From Salegentibacter holothuriorum (lineage in GTDB: Bacteria > Bacteroidota > Bacteroidia > Flavobacteriales > Flavobacteriaceae): DNA of 64,000 bases. The position numbers and the translations under genes are program-made. Positions 16,379 to 24,213 of this stretch are shown one piece after another. Location: positions 124,001 to 188,000 of the forward strand of contig NZ_FUYY01000005.1 in assembly GCF_900168045.1 (NCBI RefSeq). The letters are read 5' to 3'. Below the pieces are notes generated by a model. It was not told the DNA's origin. It searched no databases and saw nothing but the letters and a program-made list of their open reading frames with translations. The number at the start of each line of letters is the position of its first letter. The first letter of the stretch is position 1.

Positions 16379-16879
16379 ATGGAAAACTCTCAACATAAGT
16401 TTACAGAAAATGACATAGTGCATTTAAAGCATTGTCTTGTTTTAGCTGAAAAAGCTTTTAAGGCTGGAGACGAACCATTTGGTTCTATTTTGGTTAATGA
16501 AAATAATGAGGTAATCGCCACTGCACGAAATAGAGTGAATGAAATTAATGCACTTTCACACCCGGAAATAGAATTGGCCAATTGGGCGGCAGAAAACCTT
16601 TCAGAAAAGGATAGAAAAAATACGACAATGTATACCAGTGGCGAACATTGCCCTATGTGTGCGGCAGCCCATGCCTGGGTAGGATTGGGAGGAATTGTTT
16701 ATCTAAGTTCGGCAGCACAATTAGGAACCTGGCTGGAAGATGGAAACGCCAAAGCGACACTTATTAATTTTATTCCTGTTGAGAAAATTATTAAAAATAT
16801 TACGGTTAAAGGCCCATTTAAAGGCGAACTTCTTCAGGAAATTAAAGACTTACAAATAAAACATCACAAAAATAATTGA
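16379..16879 (+). CDS. nucleoside/guanine deaminase (cytidine-deaminase fold)
   Basis: 166 residues, normal for this family. Zinc ligands and the catalytic glutamate are visible: H61-P-E63 (SHPEIE, in place of the usual HAE) and C91-x-x-C94 (GEHCPMCAAA). FKAGDEPFGSILV is the N-terminal family block shared with guanine deaminase and tRNA adenosine deaminase. No TadA-type RNA-binding residues stand out, so a free base or nucleoside is the likelier substrate. It is cytoplasmic. The next gene starts 1 nt after its stop, so the two are co-transcribed. Confidence 0.85.
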   Translation: MENSQHKFTENDIVHLKHCLVLAEKAFKAGDEPFGSILVNENNEVIATARNRVNEINALSHPEIELANWAAENLSEKDRKNTTMYTSGEHCPMCAAAHAWVGLGGIVYLSSAAQLGTWLEDGNAKATLINFIPVEKIIKNITVKGPFKGELLQEIKDLQIKHHKNN

Positions 16880-16880
16880 A

Positions 16881-17693
16881 ATGAAAAATAAGATATTCAG
16901 TCTTGCACTTATAATCATAACTGCTGTAAGCTGTAACACTGCAAAAAAAACAAGTGAATCTACAGATGGTTCTACTTCGAGTTTAGCTGATAAGGAGTCT
17001 ATTATCCAGGAAAAATGGACGCTAATAGAACTGGAAGGTCAGAAAATAACTAACAATAATAAAAATGCTATTTATTTCACCTTAAATCCAGATAGGAATA
17101 GCATAAATGGTTTTGCCGGGTGCAATACGTTTTTTGGGGATTATACTTTAGAGGAAAATAACCGTATTCGGTTTTCTAAATTAGCTACTACGCGTATGGC
17201 CTGTCCCGAAAATATGATTGATGAAAGCGAAATTTTGAAAGTCTTTGAGCTTGCTGATAATTATACGGTAAATGATAATCTCTTAATGCTTAATGTTGGA
17301 AGGCGAAGCCCTCTGGCTGTTTTTAAAAAATCTGAGCCAGAGGTTACAGGGAAGTATTGGAAACTTAAAACCCTGGAAGGCCGGGAAATTGAAATGAGCG
17401 AAAACCAGGAGAGAGAAGCTTATTTTATTCTGGATGTTAAGGATAATATGATTAAAGGATTTGCAGGTTGTAATACTTTTAATGGTACATATACTTTGGA
17501 AGATGGCAATCGTATTAATTTTTCTCAAATGGCTACTACTATGAAAGCCTGTGCTGATGTAGCGGTCAATGAATCTGAATTCTTAAAGGTTTTTGAATTG
17601 GCAAACAATTACACAATTCAGGATGATGTTTTAAGCTTAAATGTTGGAAGGCGTGCACCATTAGCCGTTTTTGAAGCGGTTTACTTTGATTAG
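16881..17693 (+). CDS. lipoprotein with two META (HslJ-like) domains
   Basis: 270 residues. The lipoprotein signal ends at C18 (TAVSCNTAKK). Two tandem META domains follow, at ~45-145 and ~155-265. Each carries a GFAGCNTF core, a later cysteine (RMACPE and MKACAD) and the ending LNVGRRSPLAVF or LNVGRRAPLAVF. The two copies are very similar, pointing to an internal duplication. META domains occur in HslJ, a heat-inducible envelope protein linked to stress or novobiocin resistance in E. coli. The molecular role is unknown; an envelope stress function is likely. Confidence 0.85.
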   Translation: MKNKIFSLALIIITAVSCNTAKKTSESTDGSTSSLADKESIIQEKWTLIELEGQKITNNNKNAIYFTLNPDRNSINGFAGCNTFFGDYTLEENNRIRFSKLATTRMACPENMIDESEILKVFELADNYTVNDNLLMLNVGRRSPLAVFKKSEPEVTGKYWKLKTLEGREIEMSENQEREAYFILDVKDNMIKGFAGCNTFNGTYTLEDGNRINFSQMATTMKACADVAVNESEFLKVFELANNYTIQDDVLSLNVGRRAPLAVFEAVYFD

Positions 17694-17804
17694 AAAAAAA
17701 ATAATTTTTACCTATTAATAAAGATCTAAATTAACGCTGGGAGGTTTATATATCTGGAAACTTAGATCACAATAAAATTTTAAAAAACTTACAATAAAAT
17801 AATT

Positions 17805-18296
17805 ATGAAAATAGCTAAAAGTATACTGTGCACCTTAATAGTATTAATAACTTATTCTATGTCTGGGCAGTATTTGGAAAAATCTTTAGACTTAAATCAA
17901 TCAGGAGCTTTAAAGCTGGCAGAACAAGCAGGGCTTGAAGCTAAGAAATTGGACAAAAATGTATCTATTGCAATACTCAATTCATCGGGAACTACTTTGT
18001 TATTGCTGAAGGGAGATCAGGTAGGACCTCATAATACTGAAGCCTCGCGAAAAAAAGCTTATACCTCATTATCTACAAAAACTCCAAGTTTTGAATTAAT
18101 GAGAAAAGCTGCTGAAAGTAGAGATGCTAAAAACTTAAATACAGTTGCTGAACTCTTATTATTAGGCGGTGGAGCACCTATTTGGAAAGATGGTGAGCTT
18201 GTAGGAGGTATTGGTATATCTGGCGGAGGTAGCGGTGAAAATGATCACAATATCGCGTTGGCAGCACTTAAAAATTTGGGATTTACAATAAAGTAA
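17805..18296 (+). CDS. GlcG/HbpS-family exported protein
   Basis: 163 residues with a signal peptide (MKIAKSILCTLIVLITYSMS, then GQ). The body matches the GlcG/HbpS family (formerly DUF336): LAEQAGLEAKKLDKNVSIAI, ASRKKAYTSLSTKTPS and GGGAPIWKDGELVGGIGISG. Family members bind heme or small aromatic and corrin-type ligands, and one subgroup shields cells from oxidative stress; the E. coli glycolate-operon GlcG has no assigned reaction. The exported form resembles secreted HbpS. The structured repeat copy B starts right at its stop codon. Confidence 0.82.
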   Translation: MKIAKSILCTLIVLITYSMSGQYLEKSLDLNQSGALKLAEQAGLEAKKLDKNVSIAILNSSGTTLLLLKGDQVGPHNTEASRKKAYTSLSTKTPSFELMRKAAESRDAKNLNTVAELLLLGGGAPIWKDGELVGGIGISGGGSGENDHNIALAALKNLGFTIK

Positions 18297-18392
18297 ACTA
18301 CTTCGGAGCAAGCTCACGAAGCATTAATATTGAAAAATATAATTTGATTTCGAGGCAAGCCTCGGAGCATTCAATCTCGATTATCGAGTAAA
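18295..18392 (-). repeat. 98-bp structured repeat, copy B
   Basis: Reverse-complement partner of copy A (12422-12519), with about five mismatches in 98 positions. All three hairpins are intact here: CTCGA/TCGAG, CGAGGC/GCCTCG and CTTCG(T)GAGC/GCTC(C)GAAG. It begins inside the stop codon of the GlcG-like gene and so may also serve as its 3' end. Confidence 0.85.
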
Positions 18393-18493
18393 TTAACTCC
18401 GGGCCGGCTCAAGAGGCATTATATAGATGAAATAATTTTGATTTTGAGGTATAAGTCGCTGAACATTTAAAACCCGGTTACCAAGTAACTAGA
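18393..18493 (-). repeat. structured repeat, diverged copy E
   Basis: Directly adjoins copy B in the same orientation, head to tail. Read on the minus strand it keeps the spacing and general text of the repeat (GTTACTTGGTAAC at its left, CTCTTGAGCCGGCCCGGAG at its right) but the individual stems are eroded. The remaining sequence to the AraC start at 18613 is plain AT-rich DNA. Confidence 0.5.
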
Positions 18494-18612
18494 TTTTAAA
18501 ATCAAATATTATCATTCCAAATGCACTATTGGAAAATGTATTTGCTCTATACATTTTAAAAACTTAAGGATAATTATTCTTTACTTTAAGAGTATATTAT
18601 ATCTTTCAGAAA

Positions 18613-19449
18613 ATGTTAGAAGCCGAAAATAGTTTTGAAATTTTTACTGAGGCGACAATTCGCCAGAACCTTTATGAAAATAAGGTCTTTAAAGTGGTTT
18701 CTCCATTTTTCCTATTGATTAAACATGGGGAAGTGAGTATAAACAATGAAGAAGATAAAATAGATTCCAAAACTATTTCGGTTTTTTCAAAAGAAGGGAT
18801 TATTAATTTTACCGGTTTGAGCCCGGACTGTGAATGTATATTGATAAAATACGATCGTAGGTATATTCGCAGCATGACCTTAAAACTGGATCTTTTGGCC
18901 GCTTTTAAGCACGTATATGCCGATTCCCAACCCAGCTTTTTTCTTCCAACCAATGATTTTAACGATCTATGGTTCTTACTTAATTTTATCAAACAGCAAA
19001 TAGCAGATTCCCAAAATTCAAACCTGGAGAATCATATTTTTCGGCATTTAAATTATTCATTTTTATATATGGCGATCGATAAAATGAACCACGCGGTCTC
19101 ATTTAAGTCGGAACCCAGAACCCAGCAAGAAAAGTTAGTACTGAATTTTCTTAAAAATATTCAGGAGAAAGGTACCTCCAAATTAAAGGTAAGCGATTAT
19201 GCCAGGATGCAAAATGTTACTACCAGGCATCTCTCCACTACCATAAAGGAAATTACCGGTATGTCTGCCCTTGAAATTATACACAGCTTACTTTACAGTC
19301 ATGCAAAAAGGAATTTAACTGAAACTGATAAACCAATTTCAGAAATTGCCTTTGAACTTGGTTTTAATGATCCCTATACTTTTAGCCATTTTTTCAAAAA
19401 GCAAAATGGCCTGAGCCCTTCAGAATTCCGGAATAATTACCAGGGATAA
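18613..19449 (+). CDS. AraC-family transcriptional regulator
   Basis: 278 residues. The N-terminal ~160 residues are a cupin-like sensing region (PFFLLIKHGEVSINNEEDKI). The C-terminal ~100 residues carry the double HTH of AraC/XylS: YARMQNVTTRHLSTTIKEIT for the first helix pair, and ISEIAFELGFNDPYTFSHFF with KKQNGLSPSEFR for the second, which is the family signature. It lies 96 nt upstream of, and in the same direction as, a tripartite efflux system and probably controls it; the effector is probably a toxic compound or aromatic acid (inference). Confidence 0.88.
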   Translation: MLEAENSFEIFTEATIRQNLYENKVFKVVSPFFLLIKHGEVSINNEEDKIDSKTISVFSKEGIINFTGLSPDCECILIKYDRRYIRSMTLKLDLLAAFKHVYADSQPSFFLPTNDFNDLWFLLNFIKQQIADSQNSNLENHIFRHLNYSFLYMAIDKMNHAVSFKSEPRTQQEKLVLNFLKNIQEKGTSKLKVSDYARMQNVTTRHLSTTIKEITGMSALEIIHSLLYSHAKRNLTETDKPISEIAFELGFNDPYTFSHFFKKQNGLSPSEFRNNYQG

Positions 19450-19513
19450 CCAGAATCGTACATTTTGACATCCTCTTCCTAAGTTTTACTATTTCAGCAG
19501 TTTAGCTTCAGTA

Positions 19514-19521
19514 TACCTTTG
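19514..19521 (+). promoter_or_regulatory. Bacteroidota -7 promoter element TACCTTTG
   Basis: Exact match to TAnnTTTG, 24 nt before the ATG at 19546, with a weak TTTC box about 18 nt upstream. It decides the start of the TolC-like gene: the alternative TTG start at 19519 would lie inside this box. Confidence 0.6.
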
Positions 19522-19545
19522 TCTTATCAAAAAATAGATAGGCAC

Positions 19546-20871
19546 ATGAAACATTTACAAAAACTTAGTTTGCTCTTCTCGCTGTTATTTTGTTTGAATC
19601 ATCAAACTAACATAGCACAAGAGCTGCAAGAAAAACAAATGACCGTCCAGGAACTGGCGGAAAAATTAGAGGAAAATAATATTCAATTGCAACTGGCCAA
19701 TGCGCAGGTGGACGTTGCCGATGCCAGAATTGGCGATGTAAAAACGAATAGGCTACCCGATATTGGCGTAGATATGAGTGGTATGTACCTTAGTGATGTG
19801 AATATCTACGATAAACACTGGTCCAAAATTCAAAAAGTAGATATCCCTAATTTTGGGCATCAAATGAACATATCAGCAAACCAACTTATTTTTGCCGGTG
19901 GTCGTGTAAACAAAGCTGTAAAACTTGCTGAACTCAACAAAAATTTAAGTGAAAATCAGCGCGAAGATACCGAACAAGCTATAAAGCTTAATGCAACAGA
20001 ATTGTATCTAAACCTATACAATCTTCAGAATCAAAAGAAAATTTTGCAAAGCAATATCTTGTTAGCTGAAGAACGTACAAAAAATGCTCGTTATTATTTT
20101 GAGCAGGATATGATTACCAAAAACGAGGTTTTACGGGCAGAGGTATTGGAAAGAAAATTAAAGCAAAGCATTATTGAAATTCAAAATGCTATTTTAATCA
20201 CTAATAAAAACTTAAGCCTTTTTGCCGGATTGGATGAGAATATTTTGATTGTTCCCGATGTGAGCAACCTGGATCATACCATACGCCAGCAAGATGAATT
20301 ATTTTTTAGACAACTGGCTTATCAAAACAATCCGCAGTTAGATGCCAGCAAAACACAATTAGCTATTGCCGAAAAGAATTTGGAATTAACCAAAACCGAT
20401 AAAATGCCTGTGTTGGCGGCCTTTGCCGGGTATAATGCTACGCGACCTATGACTTCTACCACTCCGGCATTAGATTACTATTCCAATACGTACCAGGTTG
20501 GTCTCAATCTTTCATATAACATAGAATCGCTGTTTAAAAACAGAAAAAAGGCGGCTGTTGATAAAGCTTTGATAGATCAGGCAGAATTGGCAAAAGAAGC
20601 GGTAAGACAACAAATAGATGCACAGGTGAACCAGGCTTATAAGAACTATCGGCAGGCGGTAGCACAAAAATCTGTTAGCCTTGTAAATGAAGCCGCGGCA
20701 AATGAAAACTACCGAATTACCGAACTAAAATATAAAAATCAACTGGTGACTTTAATCGAAATAATAGATGCTTCCAACACAAAATTGCAGGCAGAATTGC
20801 AAACCCTGGATGACCAAACAAATATTATTTTGAATTATGTAAAGCTTCTTCGAGTTACCGGGCAACTATAA
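19546..20871 (+). CDS. TolC-family outer membrane efflux protein
   Basis: 441 residues from the ATG at 19546, which gives a signal peptide (MKHLQKLSLLFSLLFCLNHQ). Two outer-membrane-factor repeats are visible. In each, long alpha-helical coiled-coil segments (LAEKLEENNIQLQLANAQVD; AKEAVRQQIDAQVNQAYKNY) flank beta-barrel strands such as YQVGLNLSYNI. It forms the trimeric exit duct of a tripartite pump. The adaptor and inner-membrane pump follow directly, 27 nt and then -1 nt apart. Transcription probably starts at the TACCTTTG box just upstream and depends on the preceding AraC regulator. Confidence 0.9.
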   Translation: MKHLQKLSLLFSLLFCLNHQTNIAQELQEKQMTVQELAEKLEENNIQLQLANAQVDVADARIGDVKTNRLPDIGVDMSGMYLSDVNIYDKHWSKIQKVDIPNFGHQMNISANQLIFAGGRVNKAVKLAELNKNLSENQREDTEQAIKLNATELYLNLYNLQNQKKILQSNILLAEERTKNARYYFEQDMITKNEVLRAEVLERKLKQSIIEIQNAILITNKNLSLFAGLDENILIVPDVSNLDHTIRQQDELFFRQLAYQNNPQLDASKTQLAIAEKNLELTKTDKMPVLAAFAGYNATRPMTSTTPALDYYSNTYQVGLNLSYNIESLFKNRKKAAVDKALIDQAELAKEAVRQQIDAQVNQAYKNYRQAVAQKSVSLVNEAAANENYRITELKYKNQLVTLIEIIDASNTKLQAELQTLDDQTNIILNYVKLLRVTGQL

Positions 20872-20898
20872 AACATTCAACTTTTAAAAAAATAGATC

Positions 20899-21966
20899 AT
20901 GGCAAAAACAGATAAAAACACTAAGAAAAAAAACAAATTATATTTAACGCTTTTAAACGGGTTTGTATTTATAGTAACCCTACTGGCAATTTGGTTTATC
21001 TTTAAGAATTACCTTCACATCAATGACGATACATATGTAAACGATGCTCAGGTAAAGGCATATATTAACCCTATTAACTCTCGCGTACCCGGTTATATTG
21101 AAGAAATTCACTTTAAAGAACATCAAAAAGTAAAAAAGGGAGACACTTTAATAGTATTGGATAAAACAGAGTTTAAAAACGCCATAGCACAGGCCGAAGC
21201 AGGCTTAAGTCAGGCCGAAGCCGGTAAGGAAGCCACCAAATCTTCGGTAGCTCGAGTAGGCAGTGGGGAGAATACTGTTGAAGCCAATATGCTTGGTGTG
21301 AAGGCACAATTGGAAAATGCGCGGGCAGATCTTGCCAGATATAAAAATCTATTGGATAACGATGCCGTAACGCTTCAGCAATATCAGCAAATTGAAACCA
21401 AGGTAAAAACACTGGAATCCCAATATAATGCTTTACAAAAACAAAAAAATACAGCGCAGCTATCTACTTCTGAAACACAATCTCAGTTGGGCATAAGTGA
21501 TGCTCAAATTGAAGCTGCAAAAGCCTCTCTAAACAGAGCTAAATTAAATTTACAATATTCGGTAATCACAGCTCCAGAAGATGGGGTTATGGGCAGAAGA
21601 TCTATTACTAGAGGTCAATTTATACAGCCCGGGCAACAAATTGCAGCTTTGGTGCAGGAAGATTCTAAATGGATAGAAGCCAATCTACTGGAAACGCAAA
21701 TTCCATTGATAAATGAGGGGGATATTGTTTATTTTACTATCGACGCCATGGGAGATACCGAATTTGAAGGCAAAGTTAATTCTATATCTGCCGCTACCGG
21801 ATCAGAATATTCAGCTATTCCTGTAGATAATTCGGCAGGGAATTTTGTAAAAGTACAACAACGTATTCCGGTAAAAATTGAATTTACCAAAGAGAACGAT
21901 CAGCAATTACTGGAAAAAGTTCGGGTTGGGATGAACGTGGTAATGACCTTAAATGAAGATAAGTAA
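20899..21966 (+). CDS. HlyD/EmrA-family membrane fusion protein
   Basis: 355 residues. One N-terminal membrane anchor (~15-37, LYLTLLNGFVFIVTLLAIWF), then the lipoyl half-motif INPINSRVPGYIEEIHFKEH, a long coiled-coil hairpin (~95-210), the second lipoyl half (YSVITAPEDGVMGRRSI), and a beta-barrel domain. This is the adaptor that links the inner-membrane MFS pump to the TolC-like duct, as EmrA does for EmrB. The stop and the next ATG share one base (TAATG), so the pump is translationally coupled. Confidence 0.92.
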   Translation: MAKTDKNTKKKNKLYLTLLNGFVFIVTLLAIWFIFKNYLHINDDTYVNDAQVKAYINPINSRVPGYIEEIHFKEHQKVKKGDTLIVLDKTEFKNAIAQAEAGLSQAEAGKEATKSSVARVGSGENTVEANMLGVKAQLENARADLARYKNLLDNDAVTLQQYQQIETKVKTLESQYNALQKQKNTAQLSTSETQSQLGISDAQIEAAKASLNRAKLNLQYSVITAPEDGVMGRRSITRGQFIQPGQQIAALVQEDSKWIEANLLETQIPLINEGDIVYFTIDAMGDTEFEGKVNSISAATGSEYSAIPVDNSAGNFVKVQQRIPVKIEFTKENDQQLLEKVRVGMNVVMTLNEDK

Positions 21967-23579
21967 TGTATAATAAAGGCTTATTTGCAGATTGGGTTCC
22001 AAAACCACTTCAATTGCTGTTGATAATAATTTTCCTCCTACCTATTTTGGTGGTGAGTGGGATTTATACCGGTAACCTTAGTTATATGGTTGGCAGTCTG
22101 GGCACCCATAATGAATGGATTGTCTTTGCTAACTATGCCGGTGTGGTGGGAATGGGCGTTAGCCTACCAATTATATTTCGCTATAAATTGCGATTTCACA
22201 CCAAATTTTTAATGGTAAGAACGCTGTTATTTCTAGCCATAGCTTCTTTTATGATAGGTACTACAGATAATAATCTCGTTATAGTATCTTCAGCTTTCTT
22301 TATTGGATTTCTAAAAATGTTTGCCCTTATAGAACTTATAATGCCGGTCATGTTTATTATAAGTCCTAAAGGAAACCGACCAAGGTTTTACTCCATTTTT
22401 TATCCTATGGCTATTATAGTACCTCAATTGGCAGGATATCTTATGACCATGCTCGGGTTTTCTACATCCTGGGAGAACGCCAATTTTGTAATGGCTATAA
22501 TTATGTTGGTTCTGGCCCTATTAGCCCTGGTTTTTATGCATCATAAACGTTTTGATAAAAAGGTGCCACTATATTATATAGATTGGATGGGCATGTTTTT
22601 ATTTACGGTAGTATTTTTAGCGATGGCCTTTTTTATTGCCTTTGCCAAACAGCAAAACTATTTTAGATCTGACGCGATTGTGCTAAGTATAATAATAATG
22701 ATAGTAGGCATTATTTTATATCTAATAAATCAAGCTTTTACAAAAAGACCTTTTATAGATTTTAGAAGCTTAAAAAATTATAATGTTGTACACGGGATTA
22801 TGATGTTACTCATGTTAGGATTTTTCCTGGCAGGTAGTTCTTTACAAAGCAAAATAACAATTGGAGTGCTGGGATTTAACTCGGTTATGGACAGTTCCTT
22901 CAACTTATGGATGATACCCGGTTTGGTTTTAGCAAGTGTTTATAGTTTAAAATGGTTGGGGAAAGATAAATCTCTGAAAATGTATATATTAACAGGGTTT
23001 TCTGCTTTTATATTTTACTATTTTTTTATGTATTTTATGGTTTCGGCCAACCTTAGTTATGAACAATTGATTATTCCCAATATACTACGTGGCTTTGGAA
23101 TGGGAGTGTTATTTATAGGTGTTTGGTTATATGCTCTTGGAAACTTATCTGTAGATGCCACCCTGGGCGTAGCAGCAGTACTCATTATTGTTCGTACTAT
23201 GATTGGTCCCGGGCTTTGGAGTGTTATTTTTGGCTATTTCGATGGAATTTGGAGTCTTGAAGCATTCACTAATATGGCGGGAAAAATGGATGTTGGTGCG
23301 TACTCAAAAGAGGTGGCAATGGGTTTATATCGAAATCTGAAAATTGATTCCCTACTAATTTCTACTAAAAGAATTTATGAGATTTTAGTTTTGCTGGGAG
23401 GAGGTATCCTGGTATATGTTTCCTTTCTTAATCTGGAAGGGTTAGATAAACGTAGAATTGTTTTGTTACGAAAACGCTTAAAAGGCCAAACAACAAAAGG
23501 ATATAAACGTGAATTGGAAGAAAATGAAAATAATGAAATAAAAGAAGAAGCGACTGCAGCAAGTGCGGCTGCGCTTTAA
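21966..23579 (+). CDS. EmrB-like MFS efflux pump, ~14 transmembrane segments
   Basis: 537 residues with about fourteen hydrophobic helices and a charged C-terminal tail rich in E, N and A. The two extra central helices and the coupling to an EmrA-like adaptor place it near the DHA2 drug:H+ antiporters. The canonical DHA2 motifs are weak, so it is a diverged Bacteroidota member. Substrates cannot be predicted; amphipathic toxins, bile-acid-like or aromatic acids are typical for EmrAB-type systems. A clear intrinsic terminator follows 34 nt after the stop, ending the efflux operon. Confidence 0.85.
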   Translation: MYNKGLFADWVPKPLQLLLIIIFLLPILVVSGIYTGNLSYMVGSLGTHNEWIVFANYAGVVGMGVSLPIIFRYKLRFHTKFLMVRTLLFLAIASFMIGTTDNNLVIVSSAFFIGFLKMFALIELIMPVMFIISPKGNRPRFYSIFYPMAIIVPQLAGYLMTMLGFSTSWENANFVMAIIMLVLALLALVFMHHKRFDKKVPLYYIDWMGMFLFTVVFLAMAFFIAFAKQQNYFRSDAIVLSIIIMIVGIILYLINQAFTKRPFIDFRSLKNYNVVHGIMMLLMLGFFLAGSSLQSKITIGVLGFNSVMDSSFNLWMIPGLVLASVYSLKWLGKDKSLKMYILTGFSAFIFYYFFMYFMVSANLSYEQLIIPNILRGFGMGVLFIGVWLYALGNLSVDATLGVAAVLIIVRTMIGPGLWSVIFGYFDGIWSLEAFTNMAGKMDVGAYSKEVAMGLYRNLKIDSLLISTKRIYEILVLLGGGILVYVSFLNLEGLDKRRIVLLRKRLKGQTTKGYKRELEENENNEIKEEATAASAAAL

Positions 23580-23590
23580 GATGCCTGATT

Positions 23591-23649
23591 GGGGAGAAAT
23601 CCCCATCTATTTCCCTGCTTTGGGCTTCGGTTTGGAGCAGGGTTTTTTT
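23591..23649 (+). terminator. intrinsic terminator of the efflux operon
   Basis: A small stem GGGGA-GAAA-TCCCC (23591-23604) is followed by the main hairpin CCCTGCT (23613-23619) with AGCAGGG (23636-23642) and a run of seven T (23643-23649). Confidence 0.85.
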
Positions 23650-23740
23650 CAACAAAAAAGTTCTAACCTATTACAGGCTAGGGTGAAGAGAATAACTTGA
23701 TGCGAAAGTATTGGTGAATTATAAGATTAAAAAAGACAAA

Positions 23741-24205
23741 ATGAATAAAAATGAAATTTTAAAAGGATCAATAAAGACCGGAGTGATCAATGCAGTTATA
23801 AACGGCGGAATTCAATATTTTTTTCTGAAAGGCCATGGGTCTATTCCAGTTTCTGTAGATTCCATTACCAATACTAATGAAACTGTTTTGGGGACTGCCG
23901 TAGTGCTCGCAATTAGTATAGCCATTATACTTACCGTGGTTCAATATTTTATTATTAAAACACCAAAAGTTAAATTTTTCCCGACCGCTTTTTGGTTGAC
24001 GTTAAAACACGCGTTTTTTACATTTGGGATTATAACTTCCCTGGCTGTATTATGGCAAAGGTATATGGGAACGGTAGAAGTTTCGCTTATAATAGCTTTA
24101 ATAATTCTTGGTTTAATTGCTGGAATTGTTTCAGGAATTGTAAATTATCTTACCATAAAGAATTGTGTGATATCAGAAAAACAAACTGACCAATTAATTC
24201 AGTAA
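23741..24205 (+). CDS. small four-helix membrane protein, unrecognised
   Basis: 154 residues from the ATG at 23741 (MNKNEILKGSIKTGVINAVI). An upstream TTG at 23711 would add ten residues but is a poor start. Four hydrophobic segments are visible at about 12-30, 52-76, 88-107 and 115-142, with a lysine-rich loop between the second and third. I do not recognise the family. It is separated from the efflux pump by a terminator and followed after 8 nt by a serine hydrolase gene, so it opens a small operon that also includes the SDR gene. Confidence 0.75.
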   Translation: MNKNEILKGSIKTGVINAVINGGIQYFFLKGHGSIPVSVDSITNTNETVLGTAVVLAISIAIILTVVQYFIIKTPKVKFFPTAFWLTLKHAFFTFGIITSLAVLWQRYMGTVEVSLIIALIILGLIAGIVSGIVNYLTIKNCVISEKQTDQLIQ

Positions 24206-24213
24206 TAACAATT

